From NCBI RefSeq assembly GCF_954871325.1, contig NC_088776.1, positions 62,334,954 to 62,398,953 on the forward strand: a DNA stretch of 64,000 bases, read 5' to 3'. The notes beneath the pieces are model-generated. The model made no database searches. It worked only from the letters and a program-made list of their open reading frames with translations, and was not told the origin of the DNA. The DNA comes from Gordionus sp. m RMFG-2023. Taxonomy: Eukaryota > Nematomorpha > Gordioida > Chordodea > Parachordodidae. Of this stretch, positions 1 to 11,544 are shown in pieces. Position numbers and translations under genes: made by a program. Each line of letters starts with the position of its first letter. Position 1 is the first letter of the stretch.

Positions 1-1511
1 AAACGGAGCTCCGAAAGTAATAAAAATATAGATGGAAAATTGATAATAAGGAAAATGAAATAATGAATAGATGGAAAGAATATTTTCAGGAGCTTCTCAA
101 CTTTAATCCCCACTACATCTATATGAACACTTCTCATGACAAAACATTATACAGCTAATATCAGAACAAGCTAGGGATCCAGATGATATCCCAATAGAAA
201 GCCTTAAAGCACTACGAGATGATAGAATATATTTCCTCACAAATCAAACAATAAAATACTGGGAAATGATGAGGTTCCTCAAAAATGGAGAGAGAGCTAT
301 GTAAATAATATCTTCAAAAATAAAGAGGATCCATACAATTGTCAAAATAGAAGGGCATAAAACTAATGTCACACTGTCTTAAACTCTACGAAAAATAATA
401 GAAAAAAGGTTAAGAGACATAATCAAAATAGGAGAGACTCAGTTTGGCTTTATGCTTGGAAGATCACCGACTGATGCAATCCACGCAATTAGGCAAATGA
501 GTGAAAAAATAGGGAAAAAGACAAAAAGCTACACATGGTCTTTCTCGATCTAGTAAAGGTCTTCGATAGAATTCCAAGGAAACCTATATGGTGGGCACAA
601 CGCCATATTCCCGAAAAATATATAAGAATAATACAAGATATTATATGGGCCATACAACAATGGTAGCATAACAGGTACTTCAGCAGGCTTCACAATAGCC
701 AACGGTGTTCATCAAGGGTCGACTCTCAACCTACTTCTCTTATTTACAGTAATAGATGTATTAGAACAGTCTATTTTTCAAACAGTCCCGTGGAATATGA
801 TATTTCTATACCTTACGAATACAAGGTTGAAATGAAAGAAAAATTAGTGAGTTGGATAAATATCCTCGAAAAGCATGTACCTAAAAGCAATTGAGAAAAG
901 ACGGATATATGGAGATAGGAGGAAATGAAACAGAGAGCTTTGATATAAATGAATGGAAGATATCAGCAATTGAACAAACAAACGGTACAATAGAAAAAGA
1001 AGAGTAAAATTAATCAAGGTAGTTGGAGATATTTATCTGAAGTGCTATTTGACAAAAGAATCATATACAAATTAAAGGGAAAATTTACAGTTCCATAGTA
1101 CAACCAACTATTCTATCTAGTTCGGAAACATGGCCAACTAAGGAATCAGAAGAGAAGTCTACAGACTATGGAGATGAGAATGCTGAGGATGAATGCTGGG
1201 GTAAAAAAAAAGATGCGCAGTACAAGAATACTAGTTTAAAGGTAGTACCCATTAAGACTAAGATAATGGTAAACAGACCTAGGTGGTATGGGCACACAAT
1301 GAGAATGCCTATGAACTACATAGGAAATAAGGTTGACAGTTTGGTAGTGATGAACAAAAGTAAAAGAGGAAGGCCAAAACTTCAATGGGGCCATAAAGTT
1401 AGAGCCAATATAAAGAAGTATAAATTAGATAAAAGAGATTGTATGAAAATAACATAAAGTGGAGAGAGATGTTGAAGGAGCTTACCCCCAGAAAAAGCGA
1501 AAGCTAGAAAA
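1..1511 (+). mobile_element. RTE-like LINE, 3' part, decayed
   Basis: This is the reverse-transcriptase half of a non-LTR retrotransposon, cut by the left window edge. It starts in the linker before the RT domain (NNEWKEYFQELLNFNP near 60-105) and carries an RT-core stretch reading SAGFTIANGVHQGST near 680-720. It ends with the C-terminal RRxRWYGH-type segment at 1266-1457 (RPRWYGHTMRMP, then KSKRGRPKLQWG), typical of RTE-like LINE ORF2 proteins. Frameshifts and stops are scattered throughout, so it is inactive. A copy of the same family lies on the minus strand at 58.2-60.3 kb and matches it closely in this region. Confidence 0.85.
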
Positions 1512-1591
1512 AATTTTTTTTAAAAAGAAATAGGAATCGAAAGATTTTTTTTCTGAGAGATTTTATTTACAATACATAATCAGAATATATT

Positions 1592-1631
<40 letters not shown>

Positions 1632-2705
1632 TTTATTAAAACTATGTAATTTAATATATTAACAATACAAGAAGTTAGATAAACTTAAATCTAGAATGAA
1701 AATTTAATTCTTAAATATTCATATTAATGCGAAACAAATTATCAAATTTTAAACAATATTACTACCACATTTATTTTTAATATTTTTGGCGAGAAAGAAC
1801 TTCAAGCAAGATATTATTTTAAGCTTTTATTTATTAAAATTAGCTCATTACATTAAAAAAATTATAAAAAATATTTTTTATTTTGATAGCGGTAAAATTT
1901 GTAATAATTTTATAAATATCTCAATAATAAAATATAGATTATTAAATAAATGTTTACATATATGTATCATAATAATTAAATAAATAAATATATAAAAAAA
2001 GCCATTAAATCCATCACAAAATAAAATATTAGAAATGGTTTATTGACAATAATGGGTTGATATTTGGATTTGCTTCGTAGAGGCCCTTAATATTATAAAA
2101 AAATTTACGAATACATTAATTATGTATGATATCTTTAACATGAAAATTAATATTAAATATTATTAATCTTGGAAAGTTGGAAGCAATGATGATCTCATGA
2201 TTAACTATTTACATTAATTAGTTTTAAGAAAATACTGAGCATATTATGATAATAAATAAATATTCTTTAAAAATTAATTATATTTTTTTTAAACATTAAA
2301 TCATTATTTGAGCGCATTTTTATATAAAACATGTCTTTACTGGAAATTTATTCATCATATGTAGTAAACTTACTTTGTAGTTTTTAGAAAATTTTGGCCA
2401 TAAACATTTATAGATCTTAATATCATTTATATTAGTTTGTCCGTAAATTATTTATATATATATTATAAATGTATCAAGAGTTTACAGCAAAAATGTTTTT
2501 AATTCATTGGCTAAGTTCTAAAACTATAGGAATACCTTTCCATCAAAGAAAAAATAATTCTCTAATGTTTAATCAGAAATTTTAGACATAATAAATTAAA
2601 ATTAATAGTTAAAAATAAACAAATCCATCATAACTAGATAAAAGGTATATTTATCGGTAAATCTGGTAAAATTAAATAAAAAAATTAAAAAATATGATCT
2701 TACTC
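1512..2705. other. AT-rich non-coding, start of duplicated block A
   Basis: No gene is visible. A (TA)n run lies at about 1595-1622. From about 1.8 kb the sequence is recognisably paralogous to 49.6-50.6 kb: both hold the shared words 'cattaaatccatcac' and 'gatctcatgattaactatttacattaatta'. The short ORF at 1786-1983 is not preserved in the paralogue and is not called as a gene. Confidence 0.6.
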
Positions 2706-2713
2706 TTAAATAA
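2706..2713 (-). CDS. terminal micro-exon, copy A (ends in stop)
   Basis: After a good acceptor (ctgtaattatag) the exon reads TT ATT TAA. With the usual G carried over from the previous exon this gives Val-Ile-stop. The copy B equivalent at 50624-50631 reads TT ATC TAA in the same context. Conservation of the acceptor, the frame and the stop supports a shared C-terminal end of the micro-exon gene. A GTAAG directly after the stop may be chance or an intron in the 3' UTR. Confidence 0.35.
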
Positions 2714-5131
2714 CTATAATTACAGAAAATATATTTGAAATGAACAATTTAAAGAGTTTTTAATGTTAGCAATCAGGCAATATGCGTCTCGTATCTTCTC
2801 AATGTAGGTATTATCTTAAAATTGTCTAAAATTTATAGCTATTTAACACATGCTAAATATATTTTTCACAAAATCTAAAAAAATTTTAAAAAATGCCGAA
2901 ATAAATAATTATTTAAAGAAATATTTTAAGTATCTTAAAATGATTATATTATATATAATAATAAATATTACTTTCCAACATTTCTAAATAAAATGAAATA
3001 ACATTCAACTGATTAAACTACTATAAACTATCAAATATTTTGAAAGAATTATTTTTTTTTAAATATAAATAAATTAATTCCTATTATTTACGAAGTGTAT
3101 TTTTTGGCATGAATTTCAGTTTGCTGATAATATATTTTGATAAATTTCATTTTAAAATATAGGGGAAAAATATTCAGTAATAATTTTTGTTAAATAATGA
3201 TCAATTGAATGCAGAATATAAATTTGATGATATTTAGTAATATATGTTTCATTATAATAAGTCTATAATATAATAAAAAATATTTTAAAAATTTTATAGA
3301 TATATTTATCTATTCTATCGATATCTAATTCCATAATTATATTCTCCTTAATTTGGAACTGCACCAACTTCCCCTAAATAATGTGTAACACTATATTAGT
3401 ATACAATTTGATGATTATAAATGGTATTGTATCGAGTTAATGAAAAATTTATTACAAATAAATATTTGTAGATTATATTTTCCATAAAAATATATAATAA
3501 TAAAATATTGTAAAGAATAACAATTTATATTTTTTCCGAGTTACAACTAAAAATTTTTAATACAAAAAATAACTGTTTTTCCATAATTGCCCATTTTTTG
3601 GTTCATGATTTAAAATAGAATTCGATAGGTTTCTTGAAATATCAGAATTTTATTTCCATTTTATAATAAATAAATCTTATTAATTAATCCTTATTATGAT
3701 TAAATTATTTTACTAAATTAATATTACTTTTCAATATATTTGAATGGCGTTAAAACCGTAAATATTTAATTTGTATGAGATATATTAAACCAGGAATTAT
3801 AAATGATATAATCAGTGAAACGATTAATCTAGGAAAGCAATCAGAGTTTTACCATTATATATAATGGATGAACTAGATAATATATCGGGATAAGAAACTG
3901 ATTACTCTAAAACATGTCATTATTTATTATAATATAATGATATTATCTAACTCATTTTATAGAAAAATATTTCTTAAATATATTCTCGATTTTCTAAAAT
4001 ACGCTTCAATCAAATTGTAATAAAATATTGAAAATATTAAATTCTATCTATTTTCTTAAAGTAATATAAATTTTACACAAAACAAGTATTATAATATGTT
4101 TATTCGATGCCATAATTTTAATATAATTGATAATATAATATATGTATATGTTCATTTAACAAGCATTAAATTATGAACGAATCAAATTATAAATCAACCT
4201 TATAAATACTTTAAATATATTTTTTTGCTTAAAATAATATTGTGCATAAATGGTGAATATTTACAAAATTTATAAATCTAATTGATAATTAGCAATGTTC
4301 TTCATTTTTATTTAATTTATGAGATTTTTATTGTTAAATTTTTTACAGTCATGATTGTGAATTGAAATATATTTTGCAATTTATATTTTGATTTCTATTC
4401 ATTTTATTTTCAAAAGATTCCAACACATAAGATGAATATATATTGTATCACAATCAAGTATTATTTTAAGATTGATACCGGATTAAATTAAAATACAACA
4501 AAGCAAAATAGCTTGAAATTATTTCCATAAGAAAAATCAGATTAGCTTCCTTTAAAAACAATACACATGCCAAAGTTCTGCTAAAGTTGTAAATGATGAG
4601 AATCTGTAGAAGATTATAATTATATTTTAAAAATGACCATTCTTTAAATATTTTTTAATAAATTCCCTCAATAAAATTTTTTATTTCTTAAATATAAATG
4701 ATAAAACCATCTTATCCTCAAGACCAGATGAAAGTATGATTAACAGCGAAAGTTGGGGTTTACTATTAAGCTTCCTTGTTTATCTATTGCAAGATTTTGA
4801 AAATCAATTGTTGTTAAAAAATAATTGTTACAAACAGGCCTAATATATTTATTATATAAGGAAAAAAAATCATAATAAATTTTTTTTTAAATAATACAAA
4901 TAGTGAGTAACACGATCCTTCTTTTTTTCAAATTTTACTAGAAAATTGTTTCTTTAATGAAGTATTCGTTTCTTTATATTTTCCTGTAGATATTAATAAT
5001 ATCGCATTTTAAAAAACTCTTATACTAAAACGTGTCATCATTTTTTTATTATTAAATTTTAGATATAAATAATTAAGTTAGGGTTAAGGTTAGATTCTCA
5101 ATATTTTTTAAAGAATTTATCATATGTACGA
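2714..5131. other. intron-like AT-rich sequence
   Basis: No exon is supported here. It is paralogous to parts of 50.6-51.5 kb up to about 3.5 kb; the rest has no clear counterpart in copy B. If the micro-exon model is right, this is intron between the terminal exon and the exon at 5405. Confidence 0.4.
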
Positions 5132-5320
5132 CTAGTGTTGTTAAACGGCTAACTCAATATTTTAGCCAGAAAAATATTGCCTAATCCTCGAGATTTCGCT
5201 AATTGATGCTTGTGCGATCTATGAGAAAAATCTTCAGGGCTTGCGAAATATTATTCTAAATAAAATAATGAGTTATCCGTTTTTTAAAATCGGCTCAAAT
5301 CGCGCCGTTTAACAAAACTG
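5132..5320. mobile_element. short TIR element (MITE)
   Basis: The left end reads TAGTGTTGTTAAACGGC and the reverse complement of the right end reads CAGTTTTGTTAAACGGC, giving near-perfect terminal inverted repeats around about 190 bp. No clear target duplication is seen. A related, more decayed copy lies near 9280-9430 (shared words 'ggctaactcaatattttat' and 'gaaaaatatt'), and a half copy may lie near 23050-23090. The superfamily is uncertain; the CAGT start suggests hAT. Confidence 0.55.
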
Positions 5321-5404
5321 TGTGCCATCTCTAAAAAAGGTAAATAATTAAGATCAAGATTTTATTAAGTGACTTATAAAAATTTATAGAAGAAATTTTA
5401 TTAC

Positions 5405-5428
5405 CTAGAGCAATTCCTTCACCCACTT
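5405..5428 (-). CDS. micro-exon, 24 nt (VGEGIAL), copy A
   Basis: Flanked by an acceptor (ctataaag) and a donor (G/GTAAT). In phase 2-in, 1-out it reads E-VGEGIAL-G. Its counterpart in copy B is 51591-51617 (VAAEGIVL, 3 nt longer). The frame is kept despite the length change, which argues for coding constraint. Confidence 0.6.
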   Translation of the reverse strand, partial: KWVKELL

Positions 5429-5815
5429 CTTTATAGAAAAAATAAATAAATATTTTATTCATGTGAGAAAATTTTTTTTTAAAAAAAAATTTGAAATAAA
5501 ATAAGACTAACATAATGATACTAAAGGTTTTTTATTTATACAACATTATAGTTTTGTAATTTTTTACATTTATTTAAGCAAAAGAGTTTATATTTTATAA
5601 ATAATATAACTAATATAAAATTAGAATATTTTTTTTATTTTTACATTGGTAAATTTCAAAGATTAATTTTTGGGTCAAATACAAATAATATATATTAGTT
5701 ATTGAATTAAAAATTATTAAATATAATATTTTTTGTTTATTCGATAAAGATGTTCCAGCCATAAGTTTAACTTTTTGGCTTGATGCAGTTATTTCTTTAA
5801 TTTAAATATTCCTAC

Positions 5816-5839
5816 CTGGTAGAGCTTCTTCTTCTATCA
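5816..5839 (-). CDS. micro-exon, 24 nt (IEEEALP), copy A
   Basis: The acceptor ttaacaag and donor G/GTAGGAAT bracket a 24-nt segment reading V-IEEEALP. The copy B equivalent at 51769-51792 has the same length, the same splice sites and the peptide IEEEVAS. Confidence 0.65.
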
Positions 5840-5987
5840 CTTGTTAATAAAAAGAATAAAAAATTAAAACAACACTTAATATATATTTTTTGATTATTTT
5901 TCTTTCATTTTATATCATCCTCTTTTTTTTAAAGAAATGTATATAATTAAAGGTATGAATGTAATTTTATAAAATAAAAATTCTTAC

Positions 5988-5999
5988 TTGGGGCAACTT
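5988..5999 (-). CDS. micro-exon, 12 nt (VAP), copy A
   Basis: A 12-nt exon AAGTTGCCCCAA lies between tttactcag and GTAAGAAT and reads E-VAP. Copy B (51885-51896) has the same length and peptide, and differs by one synonymous base (GCC/GCT). Confidence 0.6.
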
Positions 6000-6665
6000 C
6001 TGAGTAAATTTGTTAATTAAAATATAATCTTTTCTTTATATTTTCCAGGAGATATGAATCTGTTTAATTTTTAATTTTATAAAAAATATAATCTCAGATT
6101 TCTGAAATTTTATAATCTCAATGTAACACCTTTTACATCCTAGTCTAGATTAATTTCAAAATTCTTTCAACAAATATGCTTGAGCACTTTTCTCCAAATT
6201 TAACAAGGTCTTTATAAAGCTATGAAAAAAATTAATCCGATAATGTTTATTCGCTGTGGAAAATACAAAAAATATAGCATAATTAACTATGAATGAAAAG
6301 TTATATTCTTAATATTCTGAGGTTTCGATATTTTTAAGATTTTTTAGTTTATTACTAATCCAATGTGAGAAAAATATGTATTTCCAAGTCTATGCCTTAT
6401 GGATTCAAACAATTATTTTACCATAAACATTTTTTTGATTTTTAATTTCTATCAAAAAAATATACACAATAATTAATTAATACTAATGCGAAAAATGTAT
6501 TACAAAGGTTCAGGACAATATTGTTTTAAATTTACAGCATTCGTACTTCAAATGTAAAAAATCACAATAAATGATTTTAAATTAACCTGTTATAAACCGT
6601 ATTAATTTAGTATTCAGGGACGATATAAATACATAATTAATTTGCTTCAAAATAAATATTCTTAC

Positions 6666-6689
6666 CTAGAGCAGTTTCTTCTTCCACTT
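6666..6689 (-). CDS. micro-exon, 24 nt (VEEETAL), copy A
   Basis: The acceptor ttttatcaag and donor G/GTAAGAATATT bracket 24 nt reading E-VEEETAL-G. It resembles the 5405 exon (VGEGIAL), as if the two arose by exon duplication. The 3' half of this exon plus its downstream intron reappears in plus orientation in the centre of the palindrome at 54127-54139. Confidence 0.65.
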   Translation of the reverse strand, partial: KWKKKLL

Positions 6690-7257
6690 CTTGATAAAAT
6701 TTTAATTTTTTTTTAAAAAAATTTTATTTATTCTTAATTATTTTTCTAAAATTATATTCTTAACCTTCTTTCAATTACAGTTCAAGGCATAAAATTTTAT
6801 TATTTCTTGTTTTTATTTCTCATAATATTTGTAATATTTTTCCGTCTCTATACATGGTTGCTAGGTATAAATTATTCAATTGTGGTGGTTAACTTAAAAA
6901 AAATATTTTGGAAGCTTCACCCTCAAACAACCTTTCCCATTCCTTATGCCGGGTTAGAGTAAACTATTTGCTAGTCTACACTAATTTATTTTTCTGTTTA
7001 TAAAATTAAGATATACTATTTAAAGTTTATATTTTATGGACATTAATTAATCAAATATCATTCTGTATTTTTTAATGATTATTAAAACATAATAAACTTA
7101 AGAAAGGGTAATTCAATAGAAAGAGATATTTGAATTTATAGATTTTGCAATTACATTTTTGTCATAATACATAATATTTGTATATCAAAAACATGGCTTC
7201 TGAATATTTAAAATGTGGAAGATTTTGAAGTATATAAATTTAAAAATATGGTAGAAT
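6690..7257. other. intron-like AT-rich sequence
   Basis: No exon or repeat boundary is supported between the 24-nt exon and the hAT MITE. The 8-bp target duplication of the MITE (ggtagaat) occupies its last bases. Confidence 0.4.
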
Positions 7258-8286
7258 CATAGGCGTAGCCAGGATTTTCATAAGGGGGGGGGGGGGAAAT
7301 CAAAAAAATATAATAAATTACTTGTATTGTATATACCTCAATATAAAAGCATGGTAATAATTTATTCCAAACAATTATAAGAAATTTATTTATAATAAGT
7401 AAGTAGACATATAGTTGATTTTACCCTATTATATAGAATTAGTTATAAAATACTAGGTAAAATTCCAATTTTACAGACATATTTGACAGTTAGAGAATAT
7501 ATTACAGTTAATAATCTGACAAAATTTACTAATCAATGCTATTAATATTAAATATAGCAACAATATGCATATAATTATTTAACGCCATCTATTTTATTTA
7601 AGTATATATAAATTTAATCTTCATATTATTCATCCCACAATGTCTTTAAAAGATATTTTCTGATGTCCTTATCAATATTTTATAGTTTTCTGTAAAATAT
7701 ATAATTCGCTATATTGGTAAAAATACTTGATTGTCATTTGATAATTAGATATATTGTAAATCGACGACATATAATATTCCACTGTTTATATTGTGCTTTA
7801 ATATTTTTTTAATTTATGATTTAATTTTATCAATAGTTTTATAATTATATTTTACTTTTATTGAGATAAATAAATTAAAATTACTCACTTTATAAAAAAT
7901 TATATTTGATATATTATATTATTTAGTAATTTTATAGATCTATCATTAATAATTATAATACATTTCACTTCTGTCTTAAGACTTATCCTTGGCCTATATT
8001 CCATATATTAAAAAACATTTTTGGTTCATTTTATATATTTATAAATTTATTTTCTCAAAAATCTATAAATTATGATGAATAGTTTTATAAAAAAATATCA
8101 ACTTTTACATTCTTTCTTTTAAATTATTATTTAAGATATATGCATACATATATGAGGGTCAGGGAGTGGGGAGAGGACTAATGGGGATATTTTTTATTAG
8201 CTATAAATGATATTTACAAAAAGTGATAAATTTCTGAAGGGGGGGGGAAATTTCCCCTTGTCCCCCCCACCCTGGCTACGCCTATG
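7258..8286. mobile_element. hAT-type MITE with perfect TSD
   Basis: The terminal inverted repeat CATAGGCGTAGCCAGG is perfect over 16 bp at both ends. The element is flanked by an exact 8-bp duplication, ggtagaat, at 7250-7257 and 8287-8294. An 8-bp duplication with a CA-starting TIR is diagnostic of the hAT superfamily. The 1029-bp interior is AT-rich without a transposase, so the element is non-autonomous. G tracts of 13 and 9 bases sit just inside the ends. The perfect duplication suggests a younger insertion than most repeats here. Confidence 0.9.
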
Positions 8287-8375
8287 GGTAGAATTGTGAC
8301 ACCATAGAGTTTGTGGTATATTTCAACTTCTTTAAAAAAATTATGGAAGTCTACTAATCAATTTAAAAATATTAC

Positions 8376-8396
8376 CGGGAACAAATTCTTCCATAT
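8376..8396 (-). CDS. micro-exon, 21 nt (MEEFVP), copy A
   Basis: The acceptor tttaatcaag and donor G/GTAATATT bracket 21 nt reading D-MEEFVP-G in the common phase. The nearest copy B candidate by position is the 15-nt exon at 53175-53189 (EVTT), which is not closely alike. Confidence 0.5.
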
Positions 8397-9889
8397 CTTG
8401 ATTAAAAAAAACATTTATAAATTATTAAATTTCGATTAAAAAATTATTTTTAATTTCGAATAGACATTTAATATAAACTTTAGTAATATCAAATCATATC
8501 ATATACATTATTTAAAGGGCCTTTCACTGGCCTTAAAAAATTATGTTAGATTTATAACATTTCTTCAGAAGTACCCTGCTTATTTTTTTATTATAAAATA
8601 TGATTTTTTGGTAAAGGAATATTAGTATGTAAAAATAAATATTTTAGATAATTTGCCATAGAAAGGTAGTTTGTTTTCTTTGGAATGTATTTTGTTTTAA
8701 AAATAGTTCTATTTATAAATATTGTTTATTTATATATATTTATTTTTAATATTTTATTGAAAATTTGTCTTATTGTAATCTTTTAACATTCAACTTGAAA
8801 ATAACGATTTTAAACACGTAAAATCTATTATATTTGTCTTGATTATTTTCAACATATTGTTAACCCCTTATTTAACATATTGACAATAAAATTAAATACT
8901 CTCTCAAATTTTTGTTATCTAATTTTATAATATTTAATAAACAATGCTATTTTAAAGAGTGAGCTATATAATAAAACTTAAAAGATGTAGCCTTCCAAAC
9001 ACAACTTATTTTTAATGTATACGATTCGTTTTCTAATATTAAAATAATTCGATAATTATTAAATGGTTTCTAATATGATTTTTTTGATCTAATCATAATA
9101 ATTTAAATTTCTGTTTGTAAATTTAAATAAGTTTTCTGAACTATATGAAAATATGATAAAAAAATTATTAAAATATCCTTGATCATTATTTTAAAATTAA
9201 ATATTTTGCAGATGAGGTTATCACAATTATTTCAGGATGCAATGGAACAATTACAATTAATTTAGCCTGTGACAAATATATTTAGTGTTCGGCTCGTTTT
9301 GAGCTAATTATAAAAAAAGGCTAACTCAATATTTTATCAAGAAAAATATTATGCAATCTTTAAGATTTTGTTCGACACAAAGGTTTGAAAACTCTATTAA
9401 TAGATCTTGAGGCTTAGGCAAAATTTTTCTGTGTAACATTAGATATGTTGTTATTGAAATATTTTTTATAATCGACATTTATTATTATAAAATTTACATA
9501 TATTTATTGATATTTGCAAATAAAAATACAAAGAAAGAAAAAAAAAATCTGGAAAGAAATCTATATTTATATATAAAAATGGCCTCATTTAGATATCATA
9601 AAAATTTATTAAATAATAGCCAAAGGTGTATAATTTACTATAAAAATAAATTGTTAAAAATATAGAAAAATATTTCAAAGACCATATTTTTAAAATGTAC
9701 AATATACTATTAACTTACGTTTATTTTTTATTCTTCAATATTTTTTTTCTATTTTTATTTTTCATTTTTATTACATTCTCTATTCCAATCATCTATCTAC
9801 TTTTAATATAGTTTATTTTATCTCTTGATTATAATTATCTTCTTAATTAAAACATAATTGAAATTATATACGTATAACTATATTCTTAC
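8397..9889. other. intron-like AT-rich sequence with decayed MITE
   Basis: A decayed relative of the 5132-5320 MITE occupies about 9280-9430. From about 9.44 kb the sequence matches 54.84-55.2 kb of copy B. No other feature is seen. Confidence 0.4.
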
Positions 9890-9904
9890 CAGAGACATCA
9901 TCTC
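9890..9904 (-). CDS. micro-exon, 15 nt (DDVS), copy A
   Basis: GAGATGATGTCTCTG lies between gaaataatag and the strong donor GTAAGAAT and reads G-DDVS-G. The flanks match those of the 9-nt exon at 16955-16963, so the pair reflects the internal duplication of copy A, with exon length changed by 6 nt and the frame kept. Confidence 0.55.
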
Positions 9905-10686
9905 CTATTATTTCATAATAAATATAATATAATTTAACATGAGACTCTAGAGTATTTATATAATAGTAATAAATAGGCAACCGAATCTATATAATTTGGA
10001 TAATCTTATTTAAGATTTTAAATTTTTTAAAATTTATGTAATTATGATAATATTTATCATTTAGTGCTGTCTGAAAAAATAAACATAATTTTTTATTTTC
10101 TATTATTTACAAATTTTTTAAAATATCCTATTTAGGATTCGAAATAAAGAAAAATCTTCTTTTATATTATTCAAATTAGAGTTCAATCGATCTTTTTCCA
10201 CCCATTGTACTGCTGAATATTTATGGATATTTAACAAACTTTACCAATTTATTACACAATGAAATTTTGGAAACGAGTCATCTGGCCAACTCCGACACTT
10301 ATTTAGTCAATGACTTATATCACTATAATAACAGCTTAATAATAAAATTAAGAGTTAATTTTTTAGCACTTACCCAAAGGTTGTCTTAATCCTCTGCATC
10401 TTGGTAAAGATGACTTTTTTCCAATATTGTAATTGTGGATATACATATAAAACACAAACCATGATAGTAACTTTATATTAGATCGTTATCAGTCACAAAT
10501 TTGATATCATATATTATATATATCAATTTATAGGATATAAAAATCATTCACGTAAAATATGTAAATCTTCTTTGGATTTTTCAAAATTGAAATTGAACTT
10601 TAAGTTTCCAAAAGTTTTAGATGCCATAATTAGGTATAATATAGTTATAAAAAATATAAAAGTTAAATTTTTTTATAATTTATAAC

Positions 10687-10722
10687 CTTCCATTTCTTCG
10701 AGAGAAGTATTTTCAGTGATAT
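10687..10722 (-). CDS. micro-exon, 36 nt (ITENTSLEEME)
   Basis: The acceptor attttggaag and donor G/GTTATA bracket 36 nt reading D-ITENTSLEEME-G. It belongs to a set of five homologous 36-nt exons (10687, 11289, 13327, 56269, 56614) with a common pattern D-[IV]-x-[DEN]-x(3)-P/L-E-E-x-E-G. The direct copy B counterpart is 56269. Confidence 0.65.
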
Positions 10723-11288
10723 CTTCCAAAATTAAAAAAAATAATAAAATAAAATAAGAGCTCTCTTGATAATTTAATGGTTAACTGGAAAATAGGAATA
10801 AATATTAGAATAATCCATTTTATTCAAAATCAAATAATTTAGTCGATTTTCCGTTTATAAAAACACTTGAAAATTCATAAGGTCATTATGCTACAACTAT
10901 AATCAATAACAAAAGACCACGTTGTAAGCTTTAACATAGTCAGAAAAGTTATATATATGTAAGATGTGTCAAATACCAAAATATATTGATTGTTTTACAA
11001 AATTTTATAATATCTTATAAAAATAAAATATGTAAATAAATTTTATAATTATCTATCTTATTTCCAATTTTTGCAACAATATCATTTTATCTTATTTTAA
11101 CACCCCATGGTCAACGTTGCAGATATTCAACAGTTGAAATTTTTTTTTAGATAATTTTTTCGTGCTGATTTTATAATGATTTCTTAGTTAGACTAAAATA
11201 AATAAAATTTGAAAAAATCATGAATTTATATCAGCTGAAAAATGTTAAATTTAATGGATTAATATATATTTTGTTTATTAAAAAAAAC

Positions 11289-11324
11289 CTTCCACTTCTT
11301 CAGGAGATGAATTATCAGAAATAT
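11289..11324 (-). CDS. micro-exon, 36 nt (ISDNSSPEEVE)
   Basis: The acceptor aattttagcag and donor G/GTTTTTTT bracket 36 nt reading D-ISDNSSPEEVE-G. It is almost the same as the copy B exon at 56614-56649 (ITDNSSPEVVK): same length, same splice sites. Confidence 0.7.
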
Positions 11325-11494
11325 CTGCTAAAATTGGAAAAAAAATAATAAAATAAAATAAGAAACATCACGATTATATATAATTATAGTTAACACTAAA
11401 ATTGAGAATTATATTAATGCCTTTTTATTCAAAACATTGTTCAAATAATTGAATCATATATATGAAGTAGTTATTTCTGTTGATATCTTGAAAG

Positions 11495-11544
<50 letters not shown>

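Noticed and set aside
1595-1622. (TA)n run as a possible origin or promoter
   Set aside because: Simple microsatellite in AT-rich DNA; nothing else supports a function.
10374-10399. 26-nt AG..GT segment with strong donor GTAAGT
   Set aside because: Length is not divisible by three and the common phase hits a stop. The copy B counterpart near 55921 has no donor (GATAAA).
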